Source of the DNA: RPQJ01 sp963698735
Lineage (GTDB): Bacteria; Pseudomonadota; Gammaproteobacteria; Steroidobacterales; Steroidobacteraceae
Assembly (NCBI GenBank): GCA_963698735.1
Contig: CAVOSA010000007.1
Location: forward strand, 1 to 64,000
DNA length: 64,000 bases
Direction: 5' to 3'
Shown here: one piece after another, positions 6,252-14,849 of the stretch
Numbering within the stretch: the stretch's first letter is position 1
How the letters are laid out: each line of letters starts with the position of its first letter
Program-made: the position numbers and the translations under genes
The notes under the pieces: model-generated
What the model was told of the DNA's origin: nothing
Seen by the model: the letters and a program-made list of their open reading frames with translations, nothing else
The model's database searches: none

Positions 6252-7979
6252 ATGAACCGTTTCAAGTTTGCTGAACTCAAGTCCGCCGCCGGGGCTGTCC
6301 TCTGCCTGATAATGGTGTTCTGGCAACCAGCCGTCGCATGGGCAGGCACGAACCTGCCGCCGGTCATCTACGGCACGCCACCAACGTCGGTGGCGGTCGG
6401 ACAGACGTATGGCTTCACGCCAACCGCTTTGGATCCGGACCCGGCTGGTGGAGTCCTGAAGTTCAGCATCGCGAACAAACCCGCCTGGGCGACGTTCAGC
6501 CGAAGAAAAGGCCGGTTGAGCGGCACGCCGACGGCGGCGGCAACGCATTCGAACATCGTGATCAGCGTGTCCGATGGCGCCGCGACCGCAACGCTCGCCG
6601 CGTTCTCGATCACGGTGCAGGCTACCAATCGTCCGCCGGTCATCAGCGGTGCGCCGACCACGTCAGTGGCGGTGGGCCAGGCCTATGGCTTCACACCGGC
6701 CGCATCGGACCCGGACGGGCAGGCGTTGACGTTCTTCATCGCGAACAAACCCGCCTGGGCCACGTTCAGTTCGACCACCGGCCAGTTGAGCGGCACGCCG
6801 ACGGCGGCGGCAACGCACTCGAACATCGTGATCAGCGTGTCCGATGGCGCCGCGAGCACGACGCTCGCCGCGTTCTCGATCACGGTGCAGGCCACCAATC
6901 GTGCGCCAGTCATCAGCGGCGCGCCGACCACGTCAGTGGCAGTGGGCCAGGCGTATGGCTTCACACCGACCGCATCGGACCCGGACGGGCAGGCGTTGAC
7001 GTTCTTCATCGCGAACAGGCCCGCCTGGGCCACGTTCAACTCGAGCACGGGCCAGTTGAGCGGCACGCCGACGGCGGCGGCAACGCATTCGAACATCGTG
7101 ATCAGCGTGTCCGATGGCGTCGCGACCGCAACGCTCGCCGCGTTCTCGATCACGGTGCAGGCTACCAATCGTCCGCCGGTCATCAGCGGTGCGCCGACCA
7201 CGTCAGTGGCAGTGGGCCAGGCGTACGGCTTCACACCGACCGCATCGGACCCGGACGGGCAGGCGTTGACGTTCTTCATCGCGAACAGGCCCGCCTGGGC
7301 CACGTTCAACTCGAGCACGGGCCAGTTGAGCGGCACGCCGACTGCGGCCGCAACTCACACGAACATCGTGATCAGCGTGTCCGATGGCGCCGCGACCGCA
7401 ACGCTCGCCGCGTTCTCGATCACGGTGCAGGCCACCAATCGTCCGCCGGTCATCAGCGGTGCGCCGACCACTGCCGCGACGGTCGGCCAGCCGTACTCGT
7501 TCAGGCCCACCGCATCGGACCCGGACGGCCAGGCGTTGACGTTCAGCATCACGAACAGGCCCGCCTGGGCCACGTTCGATAGTTCCAACGGCACGCTCTA
7601 CGGCACGCCTGCGAGCACGAATCTTGGTACCTTCGCCAACATCATCATCAGCGTGAGTGACGGCACGGTCTCCGCGGCGCTGCCGGCGTTTGCCCTTACC
7701 GTAGGCGCGGCGCTGTCCGGCTCCGTGACGGTGTCCTGGGTTGCGCCGACGACGAATACGGACGGCACACCTTTGACAGGGCTGTCGGGGTATCGCGTGT
7801 TCTACGGAACTGCATCAGGCCAGTACAGCCAGAGTGTTTCAGTTCCGAGCGGGAACGTCACGTCGGTGGTCATCGAGGGCCTCAGCACTGGGACGACTTG
7901 GTATTTCGCAGTCAAGGCTGCCAACAGCAGCGGCGTCGAAAGCGCGTACTCATTGGAACGCAGCAAGACGCTGTTGTAG
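6252..7979 (+). CDS. Secreted multi-repeat Ig-like (putative Ig, He_PIG-type) protein with C-terminal FN3 domain
   Basis: A 575-residue exported protein. Residues 1-33 form a signal peptide (hydrophobic AAGAVLCLIMVFWQPAVAWA, cleavage after AWA). Then come five repeats of about 90 residues, each beginning NRPPVISGAPTTSVAVGQAY and containing SDPDGQALTF, PAWATF, G-LSGTPT and VISVSDG. This is the cadherin/putative-Ig fold pattern common in surface adhesins. The C-terminal 85 residues (SVTVSWVAP, GYRVFYGT, TWYFAVKAANSSGVES) are a fibronectin type III domain. There is no anchor, sortase motif or autotransporter barrel, so the export route beyond Sec is unclear. The ATG at 6252 has AGGGG upstream; GTG 6240 is also in frame. 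The c-di-GMP riboswitch upstream suggests a role in sessile life or surface adhesion. Confidence 0.88.
   Translation: MNRFKFAELKSAAGAVLCLIMVFWQPAVAWAGTNLPPVIYGTPPTSVAVGQTYGFTPTALDPDPAGGVLKFSIANKPAWATFSRRKGRLSGTPTAAATHSNIVISVSDGAATATLAAFSITVQATNRPPVISGAPTTSVAVGQAYGFTPAASDPDGQALTFFIANKPAWATFSSTTGQLSGTPTAAATHSNIVISVSDGAASTTLAAFSITVQATNRAPVISGAPTTSVAVGQAYGFTPTASDPDGQALTFFIANRPAWATFNSSTGQLSGTPTAAATHSNIVISVSDGVATATLAAFSITVQATNRPPVISGAPTTSVAVGQAYGFTPTASDPDGQALTFFIANRPAWATFNSSTGQLSGTPTAAATHTNIVISVSDGAATATLAAFSITVQATNRPPVISGAPTTAATVGQPYSFRPTASDPDGQALTFSITNRPAWATFDSSNGTLYGTPASTNLGTFANIIISVSDGTVSAALPAFALTVGAALSGSVTVSWVAPTTNTDGTPLTGLSGYRVFYGTASGQYSQSVSVPSGNVTSVVIEGLSTGTTWYFAVKAANSSGVESAYSLERSKTLL
6351..7706 (+). 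repeat. Five tandem repeats, about 270 bp each, inside the Ig-like gene
   Basis: Units begin at 6351, 6627, 6897, 7167 and 7437. Units 2-4 are exactly 270 bp long and nearly identical at DNA level, including at silent positions, while the first (276 bp) and last units have diverged. This implies recent amplification or gene conversion of the central units and makes copy number prone to change by recombination. Confidence 0.9.
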
Positions 7980-8046
7980 GTAATCGGGCGAGCAGGGTCA
8001 CGGTCGAGAGTGACTGAGAGCACACCCCGCAGGCTTGGAAAGAACG

Positions 8047-8069
8047 GCCGGTGGATTCAATCCACCGGC
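8047..8069. terminator. Perfect hairpin after the Ig-like gene
   Basis: GCCGGTGGATT (8047-8057), C, AATCCACCGGC (8059-8069): an 11-bp perfect inverted repeat 68 bases after the stop codon. It is followed by TTCTCCAATTTC, so the U-tract is weak. It is probably a transcript end or stabilising hairpin, but a protein-binding palindrome is also possible. Confidence 0.5.
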
Positions 8070-8274
8070 TTCTCCAATTTCATTCGCAGGTGCTGCGTCT
8101 TGCGAGACCAGGCTAGGCATTACAACGACTTGCACCTGGTCGTGCGTCGTAGATCATGTATTGTGCCCGCGATTCTCGGAGAGGCGGGCGCTTGGCTGCA
8201 CGGGACGACATCAGCCTGGCGGGTGCGATGTCGGTGCAGCCGGAGTGCCAGCTGTGCTGGAGGGGGCTGAAGAC

Positions 8275-8484
8275 ATGGGCCGCTACTACTACGTCCAGAA
8301 AGAGCACGAAACCGCTGAGACCAGCGACCGCCTCGAAGCGGCACGCATCGCCGCCGAGTGGATCAAGCGCGGCTACAAGGTCGAGACTGTCGCCGTCGAT
8401 GTCTCGGACGTGTCCGTTCAGTCGGCTGACAGCGCCGAAGCAATTCCGTCCGACTTTCGGGCCTGGTTTTCCAGTTCCGCGTGA
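8275..8484 (+). CDS. Small hypothetical protein, 69 aa
   Basis: MGRYYYVQKEHETAETSDRL opens a 69-residue soluble protein with GAGGGG about nine bases upstream. A beta-alpha-beta look is visible: RYYYVQKE, RLEAARIAAEWIKRGYKV, ETVAVDVSDV. No family is recognised. It converges on the cytochrome gene, with which it shares a 6-base gap. The strong ribosome site and amphipathic pattern support real coding. Confidence 0.65.
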   Translation: MGRYYYVQKEHETAETSDRLEAARIAAEWIKRGYKVETVAVDVSDVSVQSADSAEAIPSDFRAWFSSSA

Positions 8485-8490
8485 TGCGCG

Positions 8491-8874
8491 CTAGTTGTTC
8501 TTCGCGCCTTGCTCAACCCATTGCCGGATAGTGGCAATTTCCCTTGGCTCAAGCGGCTTGGCACCGCCGTGCGGCATCTTGAGCGACGGATCAGCGCGTC
8601 CTTCGATCAGCATGACGAGCGCGCTCGTCAATGGATCACCAGGAAGGACCACGGGCCCGTACTGCGTGCCCTTCATCAACGTTTCGTAATTCTCAATCTC
8701 CAGACCGCTCACCACGTATCCAGCCTGACCGGCCACGTGGCAACTCTTGCAATGTTTGTCGAGGATGGGCGCCACGTCTTTGGCGTAGCTGATGTCGGGT
8801 GCCCGCCCGCAGGCTGCCAGCAGCAGTAGTGCGACCGAAGCAGCGACGAAACAGCGCAGCAGTCCAGTGTTCAT
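8491..8874 (-). CDS. Lipoprotein c-type cytochrome
   Basis: A 127-residue protein with a lipoprotein signal peptide (ASVALLLLAAC, lipidated Cys22) and one covalent heme site, CKSCH at residues 42-46. The order SYAKDVAPILDKHCKSCH, then a long insert, then PLEPREIATIRQWVEQGAK matches the single-heme domain of the PSCyt1/'cytochrome c-like' family. A likely distal Met lies in MPHGGAKPL. It should sit on the periplasmic face of a membrane as an electron carrier or a small enzyme subunit. No redox partner gene is adjacent, so its pathway is unknown. Confidence 0.88.
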   Translation of the reverse strand: MNTGLLRCFVAASVALLLLAACGRAPDISYAKDVAPILDKHCKSCHVAGQAGYVVSGLEIENYETLMKGTQYGPVVLPGDPLTSALVMLIEGRADPSLKMPHGGAKPLEPREIATIRQWVEQGAKNN

Positions 8875-9199
8875 CGTGTGGCCCCGCCTTTTCCAGGCTA
8901 TCGCGTTGGACGTTCCCCCTCAGGTCGTTGAAATGCAATCCGCTGATTTACCTAGAAGACTCGTGCCCGTTCCAGAAATCCGGCGCAAACGGGCCCGCCG
9001 GCGTCCCCGGGGCGGTGCCAGGTGACGTCGTGTCGCACCGGCGTCGTGGATGAGGTCGAACGGCGTGACGTATCATCTGCGCGACCAGCAGTTTGACCTG
9101 GGCACCTTTGGCGACGACGGACTCGTCGACCTGACGGTGGATTGGCCACGCTGAAGATCGTCGCGCCGGGATCGGGCGAAAAGCGGAGCAGGGGGAAAG
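8875..9199. other. Intergenic with a possible gene remnant
   Basis: Besides the divergent promoter region of the cytochrome and GMC genes, this gap holds only the 34-codon frame at 9050-9154 described separately. Nothing else stands out. Confidence 0.4.
9050..9154 (+). pseudogene. Possible N-terminal remnant of a DUF1795-like gene
   Basis: A 34-codon frame translates as MRSNGVTYHLRDQQFDLGTF followed by GDDGLVDLTVDWPR. The alternating strand pattern and the start 'Y-L---F-L---D--V' look like the opening of a small beta-rich protein such as the DUF1795 family, cut short by a stop. There is no Shine-Dalgarno, and the 45 bases after it lead straight into the GMC oxidoreductase gene. It could equally be chance. 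Confidence 0.22.
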
Positions 9200-10792
9200 A
9201 TGGCGGCTGAACTGGACCATGACTGGTTGATCGTGGGTTCGGGCTTCGGCGGCAGTGTCTCCGCGCTGCGTCTCGCCGAGAAGGGCTATCGCGTTGCGGT
9301 GCTGGAGGCGGGCAAGCGCTATCGCGACCAGGACTACGCGAAGTCCACCTGGGACCTCAAGCGCTTCCTGTGGGCTCCTTTCCTCGGCCTGCATGGAATT
9401 TTCCGGCTCACGCCGTTCAAGGACGTGTTCATCGCGAGCGGCTCTGCGGTGGGCGGTGGCAGCGTCGTGTACGCCAATACCCTGTACCGGGCGAGTCCTG
9501 AGTTCTTCGTGAATCCGCAGTGGCGGGACATGAACGACTGGGCCAACGCTCTTGCGCCTCACTATGACGTCGCCGAACGCATGCTCGGTGTGCAGCAGGT
9601 ACCACGCGAGAGCGATGGGCAACGGCTGCTGCAACAGGTCGGTCGCCAGCTCGGCGTCGAAGGCACGTTCAAGCGTACCCCGGTGGGCGTGTTTTTCGGG
9701 GAGCCGGGCGATACCGTGCCCGACCCTTATTTCGGAGGCGAGGGTCCGGCACGCACGGGCTGCACCTATTGTGGCGCCTGCATGGTGGGCTGCCGCGAGG
9801 GCGCGAAGAACACACTGCTCAAGAACTACCTCTGGTTCGCGGAGAAGCGTGGCGCGAAAGTCCTGCCTGAGCGTGAGGTCGTCGCCATCCGTCCCATCGG
9901 CGCCGAGGACGGGAGTGACGGCTACGTCGTGACTACTCAGCGCCCCGGGGCGTGGTTGCGCAAGGATCGCAAGTCATTCACGACGCGCGGCATCGTCATG
10001 TCGGCGGGCGCGCTCGGCACGAACCTGTTGCTGGCCAAGTGCAAGCTCCAGGGGTTTCTGCCGCGGATCAGCGACCGGCTTGGGCAACTCGTTCGCACCA
10101 ACAGCGAGTCCATTCTCGCGGTCACGCTGCCCGAGGGCATGGCGCAGCCATGGAACGACGTGGCGATCAGCGCCAGCATCTATCCGAAGCCCGACACGCA
10201 CATCGAGTTCGTGACCTACGGCCGCCACGGCGACTTCATGTCGCTGCTCTACACGTTGCTCACCGGCGATGGCAGCCGATTGACCCGGCCGCTGCTGTGG
10301 TTCGGCAACGTGCTGCGCCACCCGCTCACGTTCCTGAAGACGCTCTGGCCCGGCGGGTGGTCGCGGCGCACGGTCATCTTCCTCGTCATGCAGAGCCTCG
10401 ATAACGCGATTTCATTTCGCGCGAAACGCGGCCTGTTCGGCGGCGTGTCACTGGGCACCCAGCAGGATCCGGAGAAGCCGAATCCCACCTTCATCGAGGC
10501 CGGGAATCGCGCTGCGGAGTGGCTCGCACAGCATACCGGGGGCTATGCGCAGAGCATGGTGCTCGAGGCCTGGGCCAACATCCCGACCACCGCTCACATA
10601 CTCGGGGGTGCGGTGATCGGGCGCGATGCCAGCACCGGCGTGGTCGATGCGCAAAGCCGCCTGTTCGGTTACCGGAACTTCCTCGTCTGCGACGGCTCGA
10701 CGGTACCGGCCAACCCGGGCGTCAATCCGTCGCTGACGATTACCGCGATATCCGAGCACGCGATGACCCACGTCCCGGCGGCAGCGGGCTAG
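9200..10792 (+). CDS. GMC family oxidoreductase, cholesterol-oxidase-like
   Basis: A 530-residue FAD enzyme. The N-terminus has the Rossmann dinucleotide motif DWLIVGSGFGGSVSALRLAE, followed by ASGSAVGGGSVVYANTLYR. The C-terminus (AHILGGAVIGRDASTGVVDA, NFLVCDGSTVPANPGVNPSL) carries the GMC C-terminal signature. Relatives include actinobacterial ChoD-type 3-beta-hydroxysteroid oxidases; the substrate here cannot be read from sequence. Unusually for an FAD alcohol oxidase, residues near 190-202 read CTYCGACMVGC, a C-X2-C-X2-C-X3-C pattern shared by the ChoD-like branch and reminiscent of an iron-sulfur site. GGGGGAAAG precedes the ATG. The gene stands alone. Confidence 0.85.
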   Translation: MAAELDHDWLIVGSGFGGSVSALRLAEKGYRVAVLEAGKRYRDQDYAKSTWDLKRFLWAPFLGLHGIFRLTPFKDVFIASGSAVGGGSVVYANTLYRASPEFFVNPQWRDMNDWANALAPHYDVAERMLGVQQVPRESDGQRLLQQVGRQLGVEGTFKRTPVGVFFGEPGDTVPDPYFGGEGPARTGCTYCGACMVGCREGAKNTLLKNYLWFAEKRGAKVLPEREVVAIRPIGAEDGSDGYVVTTQRPGAWLRKDRKSFTTRGIVMSAGALGTNLLLAKCKLQGFLPRISDRLGQLVRTNSESILAVTLPEGMAQPWNDVAISASIYPKPDTHIEFVTYGRHGDFMSLLYTLLTGDGSRLTRPLLWFGNVLRHPLTFLKTLWPGGWSRRTVIFLVMQSLDNAISFRAKRGLFGGVSLGTQQDPEKPNPTFIEAGNRAAEWLAQHTGGYAQSMVLEAWANIPTTAHILGGAVIGRDASTGVVDAQSRLFGYRNFLVCDGSTVPANPGVNPSLTITAISEHAMTHVPAAAG

Positions 10793-10978
10793 CCATGGTT
10801 GCCGGCAAGGGGTATTCGGCGGGTCAAGGGTCTCGACGCTGAGTCGACGCCCGCGCGGCGCACGACGATTCCGCAGAGCGCAACGCTCCCGAGCATTACA
10901 ATGGCCGGATAACTCGATGCCCGCCGCCAGTGGAATGCGGGGACGTCGCCATGTCCCGCACTTCCTGCCGAGATCCCG

Positions 10979-12688
10979 ATGCCGAACCAGACGACTGACG
11001 AGCAACCCGTTTCAACCTTCGCCGACCTGGGCCTCGCGCCTGCGGTGCTCGCGGGTCTGGTCGACGTCGGCTACGAGTCTCCCTCGCCGATCCAGGCGGC
11101 CACGATTCCGGTCCTGCTTGCGGGGCACGACCTCATCGGCCAGGCGCAGACGGGAACGGGCAAGACGGCTGCCTTCGCCCTGCCGTTGCTCTCGATGCTG
11201 GACGTGGCGCGTCGCGAGCCCCAGGTGCTCGTGCTGGTCCCCACGCGCGAACTGGCGATCCAGGTCGCGGAAGCGTTCCAGAAGTACGCCAGCAAGATGC
11301 CCGGCTTGCACGTCCTGCCGATCTACGGCGGACAGAGCTATACGCCACAGCTGAACGCGCTGAAGCGCGGCACGCACGTCATCGTGGCCACGCCCGGGCG
11401 CGTGATGGATCACCTCCAGCGCGGCACGCTGAGCCTCTCGACGCTGCGCTTCGTCGTGCTGGACGAGGCGGACGAGATGCTGCAGATGGGTTTCGTCGAC
11501 GCCATCGACGAAATCCTCGGCATGGCGCCCGTCGAGCGCCAGGTCGCGCTGTTCTCGGCGACGCTGCCGAAGCCGATCCGCAACATCGCGCAGAAGCACC
11601 TGCGCTCGCCACAGGAAGTGACCATCCGCTCGAAGACGACGACCGCCGCCAACATCCGGCAGCGCTACTGGGTCGTCTCCGGCATGCACAAGCTCGACGC
11701 CTTGACGCGCATCCTCGAGGTCGAAACTTTCGACGCGATGCTGGTCTTCGCGCGGACCAAGCAGGCAACGGTCGAGCTCGTGGAAAAGCTCGAAGCGCGC
11801 GGCTTCGCCTCTGCGGCCCTGAACGGCGACATCCTGCAGGCGCAGCGCGAACGCACGGTTGCTGCGCTCAAGGCCGGCAAGATCGACATCGTCGTCGCCA
11901 CCGACGTCGCAGCGCGCGGGCTCGACGTCGAGCGCATCACGCACGTGATCAATTTCGACGTGCCCTACGACAGCGAGTCCTACGTGCACCGTATCGGTCG
12001 CACCGGCCGGGCAGGGCGCAGCGGCGAGGCGATCCTGTTCATCTCGCCACGCGAGCGGAACATGCTGCGCATCATCGAACGTGCCACACGCCAGCCGATC
12101 GAGGCGATGAGCCTGCCGACCCTCGAGGACGTGAATGCGCGCCGGGCGACGAAGTTCAAGGAAGAGATTTCGGAAGTGATCGCGTCGCAAGCCGGCGAGT
12201 CATATCGTGCCGTGCTCGAGGATTTCCTGCGCGAATCGGATGCCGACCTGCTCGACGTCGCGGCGGCACTGGCTTCGATGGCCAAGGGCGGCAAGTCGCT
12301 GGCGGTGACCAAGCGCAAGGCGGCCGGCTCCGACCCGGAGGCATCGAGCGCGCGGCACGAAGGCCGCGAACGCGGAGAGGAGGACGGCCCGAAGCGCGGC
12401 GGCGCACGTCAGCGCAAGAGCGAGGCACCGCAGGCCACGTACCGCCTGGAAGTGGGTCGCCGGCACGGCGCGCTGCCCGGCAACATCGTCGGTGCGCTGG
12501 CGCACGAGGGTGACCTGCACGGCAGCGAGATCAACGGGCTCAGCATCCGCGACGACCACACACTCGTGCGGTTGCCGGCGGACCTGTCCGACCCGATTCT
12601 GGAAAAGCTGCGGAAGGTGCTGGTGCGCGGTCAGCCGCTCGCGATCAGCCGGTACAAGGGGCGCAAGTCGTCCGACGACGAGGGCTGA
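10979..12688 (+). CDS. deaD: DEAD-box ATP-dependent RNA helicase (DeaD/CsdA type)
   Basis: A 569-residue helicase with all family motifs in order: the Q motif SPIQAATIP, Walker A AQTGTGKT, PTRELAIQ, TPGRVMDHL, VLDEADEML, FSATLP, then domain 2 with VFARTKQ, DVAARGLDVERI and HRIGRTGRAGR. A charged linker is followed by a C-terminal DbpA-type RNA-binding domain (about residues 480-555, with NIVGALAHEGDLHGSEINGL). This arrangement is that of DeaD/CsdA, which remodels structured RNA in ribosome assembly and mRNA decay, notably in the cold. It is slightly shorter than E. coli DeaD. No operon partner; convergent with bmt. Confidence 0.92.
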   Translation: MPNQTTDEQPVSTFADLGLAPAVLAGLVDVGYESPSPIQAATIPVLLAGHDLIGQAQTGTGKTAAFALPLLSMLDVARREPQVLVLVPTRELAIQVAEAFQKYASKMPGLHVLPIYGGQSYTPQLNALKRGTHVIVATPGRVMDHLQRGTLSLSTLRFVVLDEADEMLQMGFVDAIDEILGMAPVERQVALFSATLPKPIRNIAQKHLRSPQEVTIRSKTTTAANIRQRYWVVSGMHKLDALTRILEVETFDAMLVFARTKQATVELVEKLEARGFASAALNGDILQAQRERTVAALKAGKIDIVVATDVAARGLDVERITHVINFDVPYDSESYVHRIGRTGRAGRSGEAILFISPRERNMLRIIERATRQPIEAMSLPTLEDVNARRATKFKEEISEVIASQAGESYRAVLEDFLRESDADLLDVAAALASMAKGGKSLAVTKRKAAGSDPEASSARHEGRERGEEDGPKRGGARQRKSEAPQATYRLEVGRRHGALPGNIVGALAHEGDLHGSEINGLSIRDDHTLVRLPADLSDPILEKLRKVLVRGQPLAISRYKGRKSSDDEG

Positions 12689-12721
12689 CCGCGGATCGTT
12701 CGGGCGCTTCTTGCGTAGACC

Positions 12722-13721
12722 TCAGGTCCGGCGGTTGCGCCGGCCTTCGCCGCCGACCTTATGGCCGCCCTTGGCGCCGGGTGCCTGCAGCGGGCCGAGT
12801 TCGGCGACGACCGTCGCTTCGTCCGGTCTCTCACCTGCATGGTGGTGATGCAGCGCTTCGTGCATCGCCGCGACGTGGCCGAACGTCGTGCCACAGCAAC
12901 CGCCGATGATGCGCGCGCCGGAATTGGCGGCCAGGTCGACGTAGTTCGCCATGAGTTCGGGCGTGCCGGAGTAGTGGATCTCGGCGCCGATGAACTGCGG
13001 TACACCCGCATTGGCCTTGGCGATGATGGGAATTCCGGCCTCCTTTGCCGTCATGCCGAGGATGCTGACGACGAGATCCGACGCGCCCACGCCGCAGTTG
13101 GCGCCGATGGCGAGCGGGGGCGGGTTGAGACCCTGCGCGAATTCGACCAGCGCCGCGGGGGTGATGCCCATCATCGTGCGGCCGGCCGTGTCAAAGCTGG
13201 CGGTGAAGGTGTAGGGCATGCCGACGTTGGCCGCGGCAATCGCCGCCGCGCGGATTTCCTCGAGCGAAGACATCGTCTCGATCCATGCGACGTCCGCGCC
13301 GCCTTCCTGCAAGCCGCGGATCTGTTCTTCGAAGACCTCGATGGCCAGTCGCTTCGGTGAGCACGCCGAGCGGCTCGAAGAGGTCGCCCGTGGGGCCGAC
13401 GGAACCCGCCACGACGACCGGCCGGCCAGCTTTGTCGGCCACAGAGCGCGCGTGCTGTGCCGCGAGCCGGTTGATCTCGCGCACGCGGTCCTGCATTCCG
13501 TGCAGCATCAGCCGGCGAGCGTTACCGCCGAAGCTGTTGGTCAGGATGATGTCGGACCCTGCATCGACGAAACCCTGGTGCAGGGCACGCACGCGATCCG
13601 GATGCTCCAGGTTCCACATCTCCGGCGCGTCGCCAGACGTGAGGCCCATGGCGAACAGGTTGGTGCCGGTGGCGCCATCGGCGAGCAGGGTCTTTCCAGA
13701 AGCGAGCAGCGTGGCGAGCAT
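12722..13721 (-). pseudogene. bmt: Betaine-homocysteine S-methyltransferase, interrupted by a one-base frameshift
   Basis: The N-terminal 124 residues (LADGATGTNLFAMGL, LTNSFGGNARRL, GSVGPTGDLFEPLGVL) read in one frame. The rest (QEGGADVAWIETMSS, SFDTAGRTMMGIT, ANCGVGASDL and the zinc ligands in GGCCGTT) reads in another. Removing one base near 13349 joins them as LTEALAIEVFEEQ, which lines up residue for residue with alphaproteobacterial Bmt proteins, and gives a 332-residue product of normal length. Bmt transfers a methyl group from glycine betaine to homocysteine to make methionine. All three zinc-cysteine motifs are intact, so either the mutation is very recent or the extra base is a sequencing error. 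Confidence 0.85.
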
Positions 13722-13846
13722 GGGAATCCGGTCTTGGCGTGAATGGGTCGTCAGGCTGGAAATGGTACCCCGGCAGGGAATGCCGTGACAGGGCGACGCG
13801 TCGCGGTTTCAGTCGGCGCCGCGGCCCCATTTGGGGCCGGCGACCG

Positions 13847-14773
13847 TCACTCCCGAGGAGGTGGCGGCGATGTTTCCTTCCAGTCTCCGAACAGGAAAGT
13901 CAGGGCGCCCGGCAGGCGCTTTTCCCAGGCCGCTTCCGTGTGCAGGGCCTCCGGGTCGATGACGAACCGGAAACTCGATTCGTCATAGCCTGCAGCGTGG
14001 AAGTTCGATTCGACCTGGCGGACCAGCCCGACCATCTTCTCGCTGATAGCGGGATCGTCAGCCTCCTTGCCGCCGAAGGCGACGAACACCTTCACCGGCA
14101 TCGCCGTAAGCGGACTCGTGTCGCGCACGAGTTGCCCCATGCCGATCCACATCGTCGGGCTTTCGATCAGGCCGTAGCCGAAGTGCCCCGGCTTCGCCAG
14201 CAAGGCGTACAGCGTGGCCACTCCGCCATAGGAGGAGCCGCCAATGCCGGTATTCGGCTGGCCCGGCAGCGTGCGGTACTGGCCGTTCACCAGGGGCATC
14301 ACTTCATTCGTAAGGAAGTCGGGGAACCGCTTGCCGGCCGGCTCATCCATGTCGGGATTGCCGGCGAAGTCCTTGTATGGAAGGTATTCGTGGGCGCGGT
14401 CCTTGCCGGCGTGATCGACGCCGACCACGATCAGTGCCGGAATCTTCTTCTCCGCGACGAGTGTCTGCACGATCTCGTCCGCGCCCCACTCGTGATGGCT
14501 GACGTCGCTCAGGCAGGCGTCGAACAGGTTCTGCCCGTCGAGCATGTAGAGAACGGGATAGCGGCGGTCCTTGTTGGCGGGGTCACCGTAGCCCGGCGGC
14601 AGCAGGACCCTGATCGTCCGCTCGTTGCCAAAGATCGTGCTCTTGAGCTGGTGCAGGCGCAGGTCGCCGCTCACGGTCGATCTGCAGGCCGCCGACGCGG
14701 TGCCCTGTGCCGTGGCCAGGTTCGAGACGAGCAGGCCGGCACAGAAGGTCAGAAGCAACTTGGTCGTGCGCAT
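13847..14773 (-). CDS. Secreted alpha/beta-hydrolase, putative esterase (enterochelin-esterase-like)
   Basis: A 308-residue protein with a signal peptide (MRTTKLLLTFCAGLLVSNLA, cleavage near ATAQ). The body is an 'esterase D/Fes-like' alpha/beta fold: RTIRVLLPPGYGDPANKDRR, YPVLYMLDGQNLFD, the nucleophile elbow GIGGSSYGG (Ser in the middle), and a late His in DPEALHTEAAWEKR. It probably hydrolyses an ester in the periplasm or outside the cell; the substrate is unknown. The frame remains open for hundreds of bases upstream, but ATG 14773 is the only start that gives a signal peptide. It is divergent from the PAP2 gene. Confidence 0.82.
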   Translation of the reverse strand: MRTTKLLLTFCAGLLVSNLATAQGTASAACRSTVSGDLRLHQLKSTIFGNERTIRVLLPPGYGDPANKDRRYPVLYMLDGQNLFDACLSDVSHHEWGADEIVQTLVAEKKIPALIVVGVDHAGKDRAHEYLPYKDFAGNPDMDEPAGKRFPDFLTNEVMPLVNGQYRTLPGQPNTGIGGSSYGGVATLYALLAKPGHFGYGLIESPTMWIGMGQLVRDTSPLTAMPVKVFVAFGGKEADDPAISEKMVGLVRQVESNFHAAGYDESSFRFVIDPEALHTEAAWEKRLPGALTFLFGDWKETSPPPPRE

Positions 14774-14849
14774 GGTGATTCTCCGTGGATCGCGATGATA
14801 GCCCGGACTGCGGCACTCGGCGCGGAGGGCGTGTAACATCGTCGCACTC

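Noticed and set aside
6351..7706. Mobile element or phage tail-fibre repeats
   Set aside because: The repeats stay in frame inside one exported Ig-like protein; no transposase, phage structural genes or inverted ends around it.
10979..12190. A long minus frame over the DEAD-box gene
   Set aside because: Shadow frame with no motif; helicase motifs are complete on the + strand.
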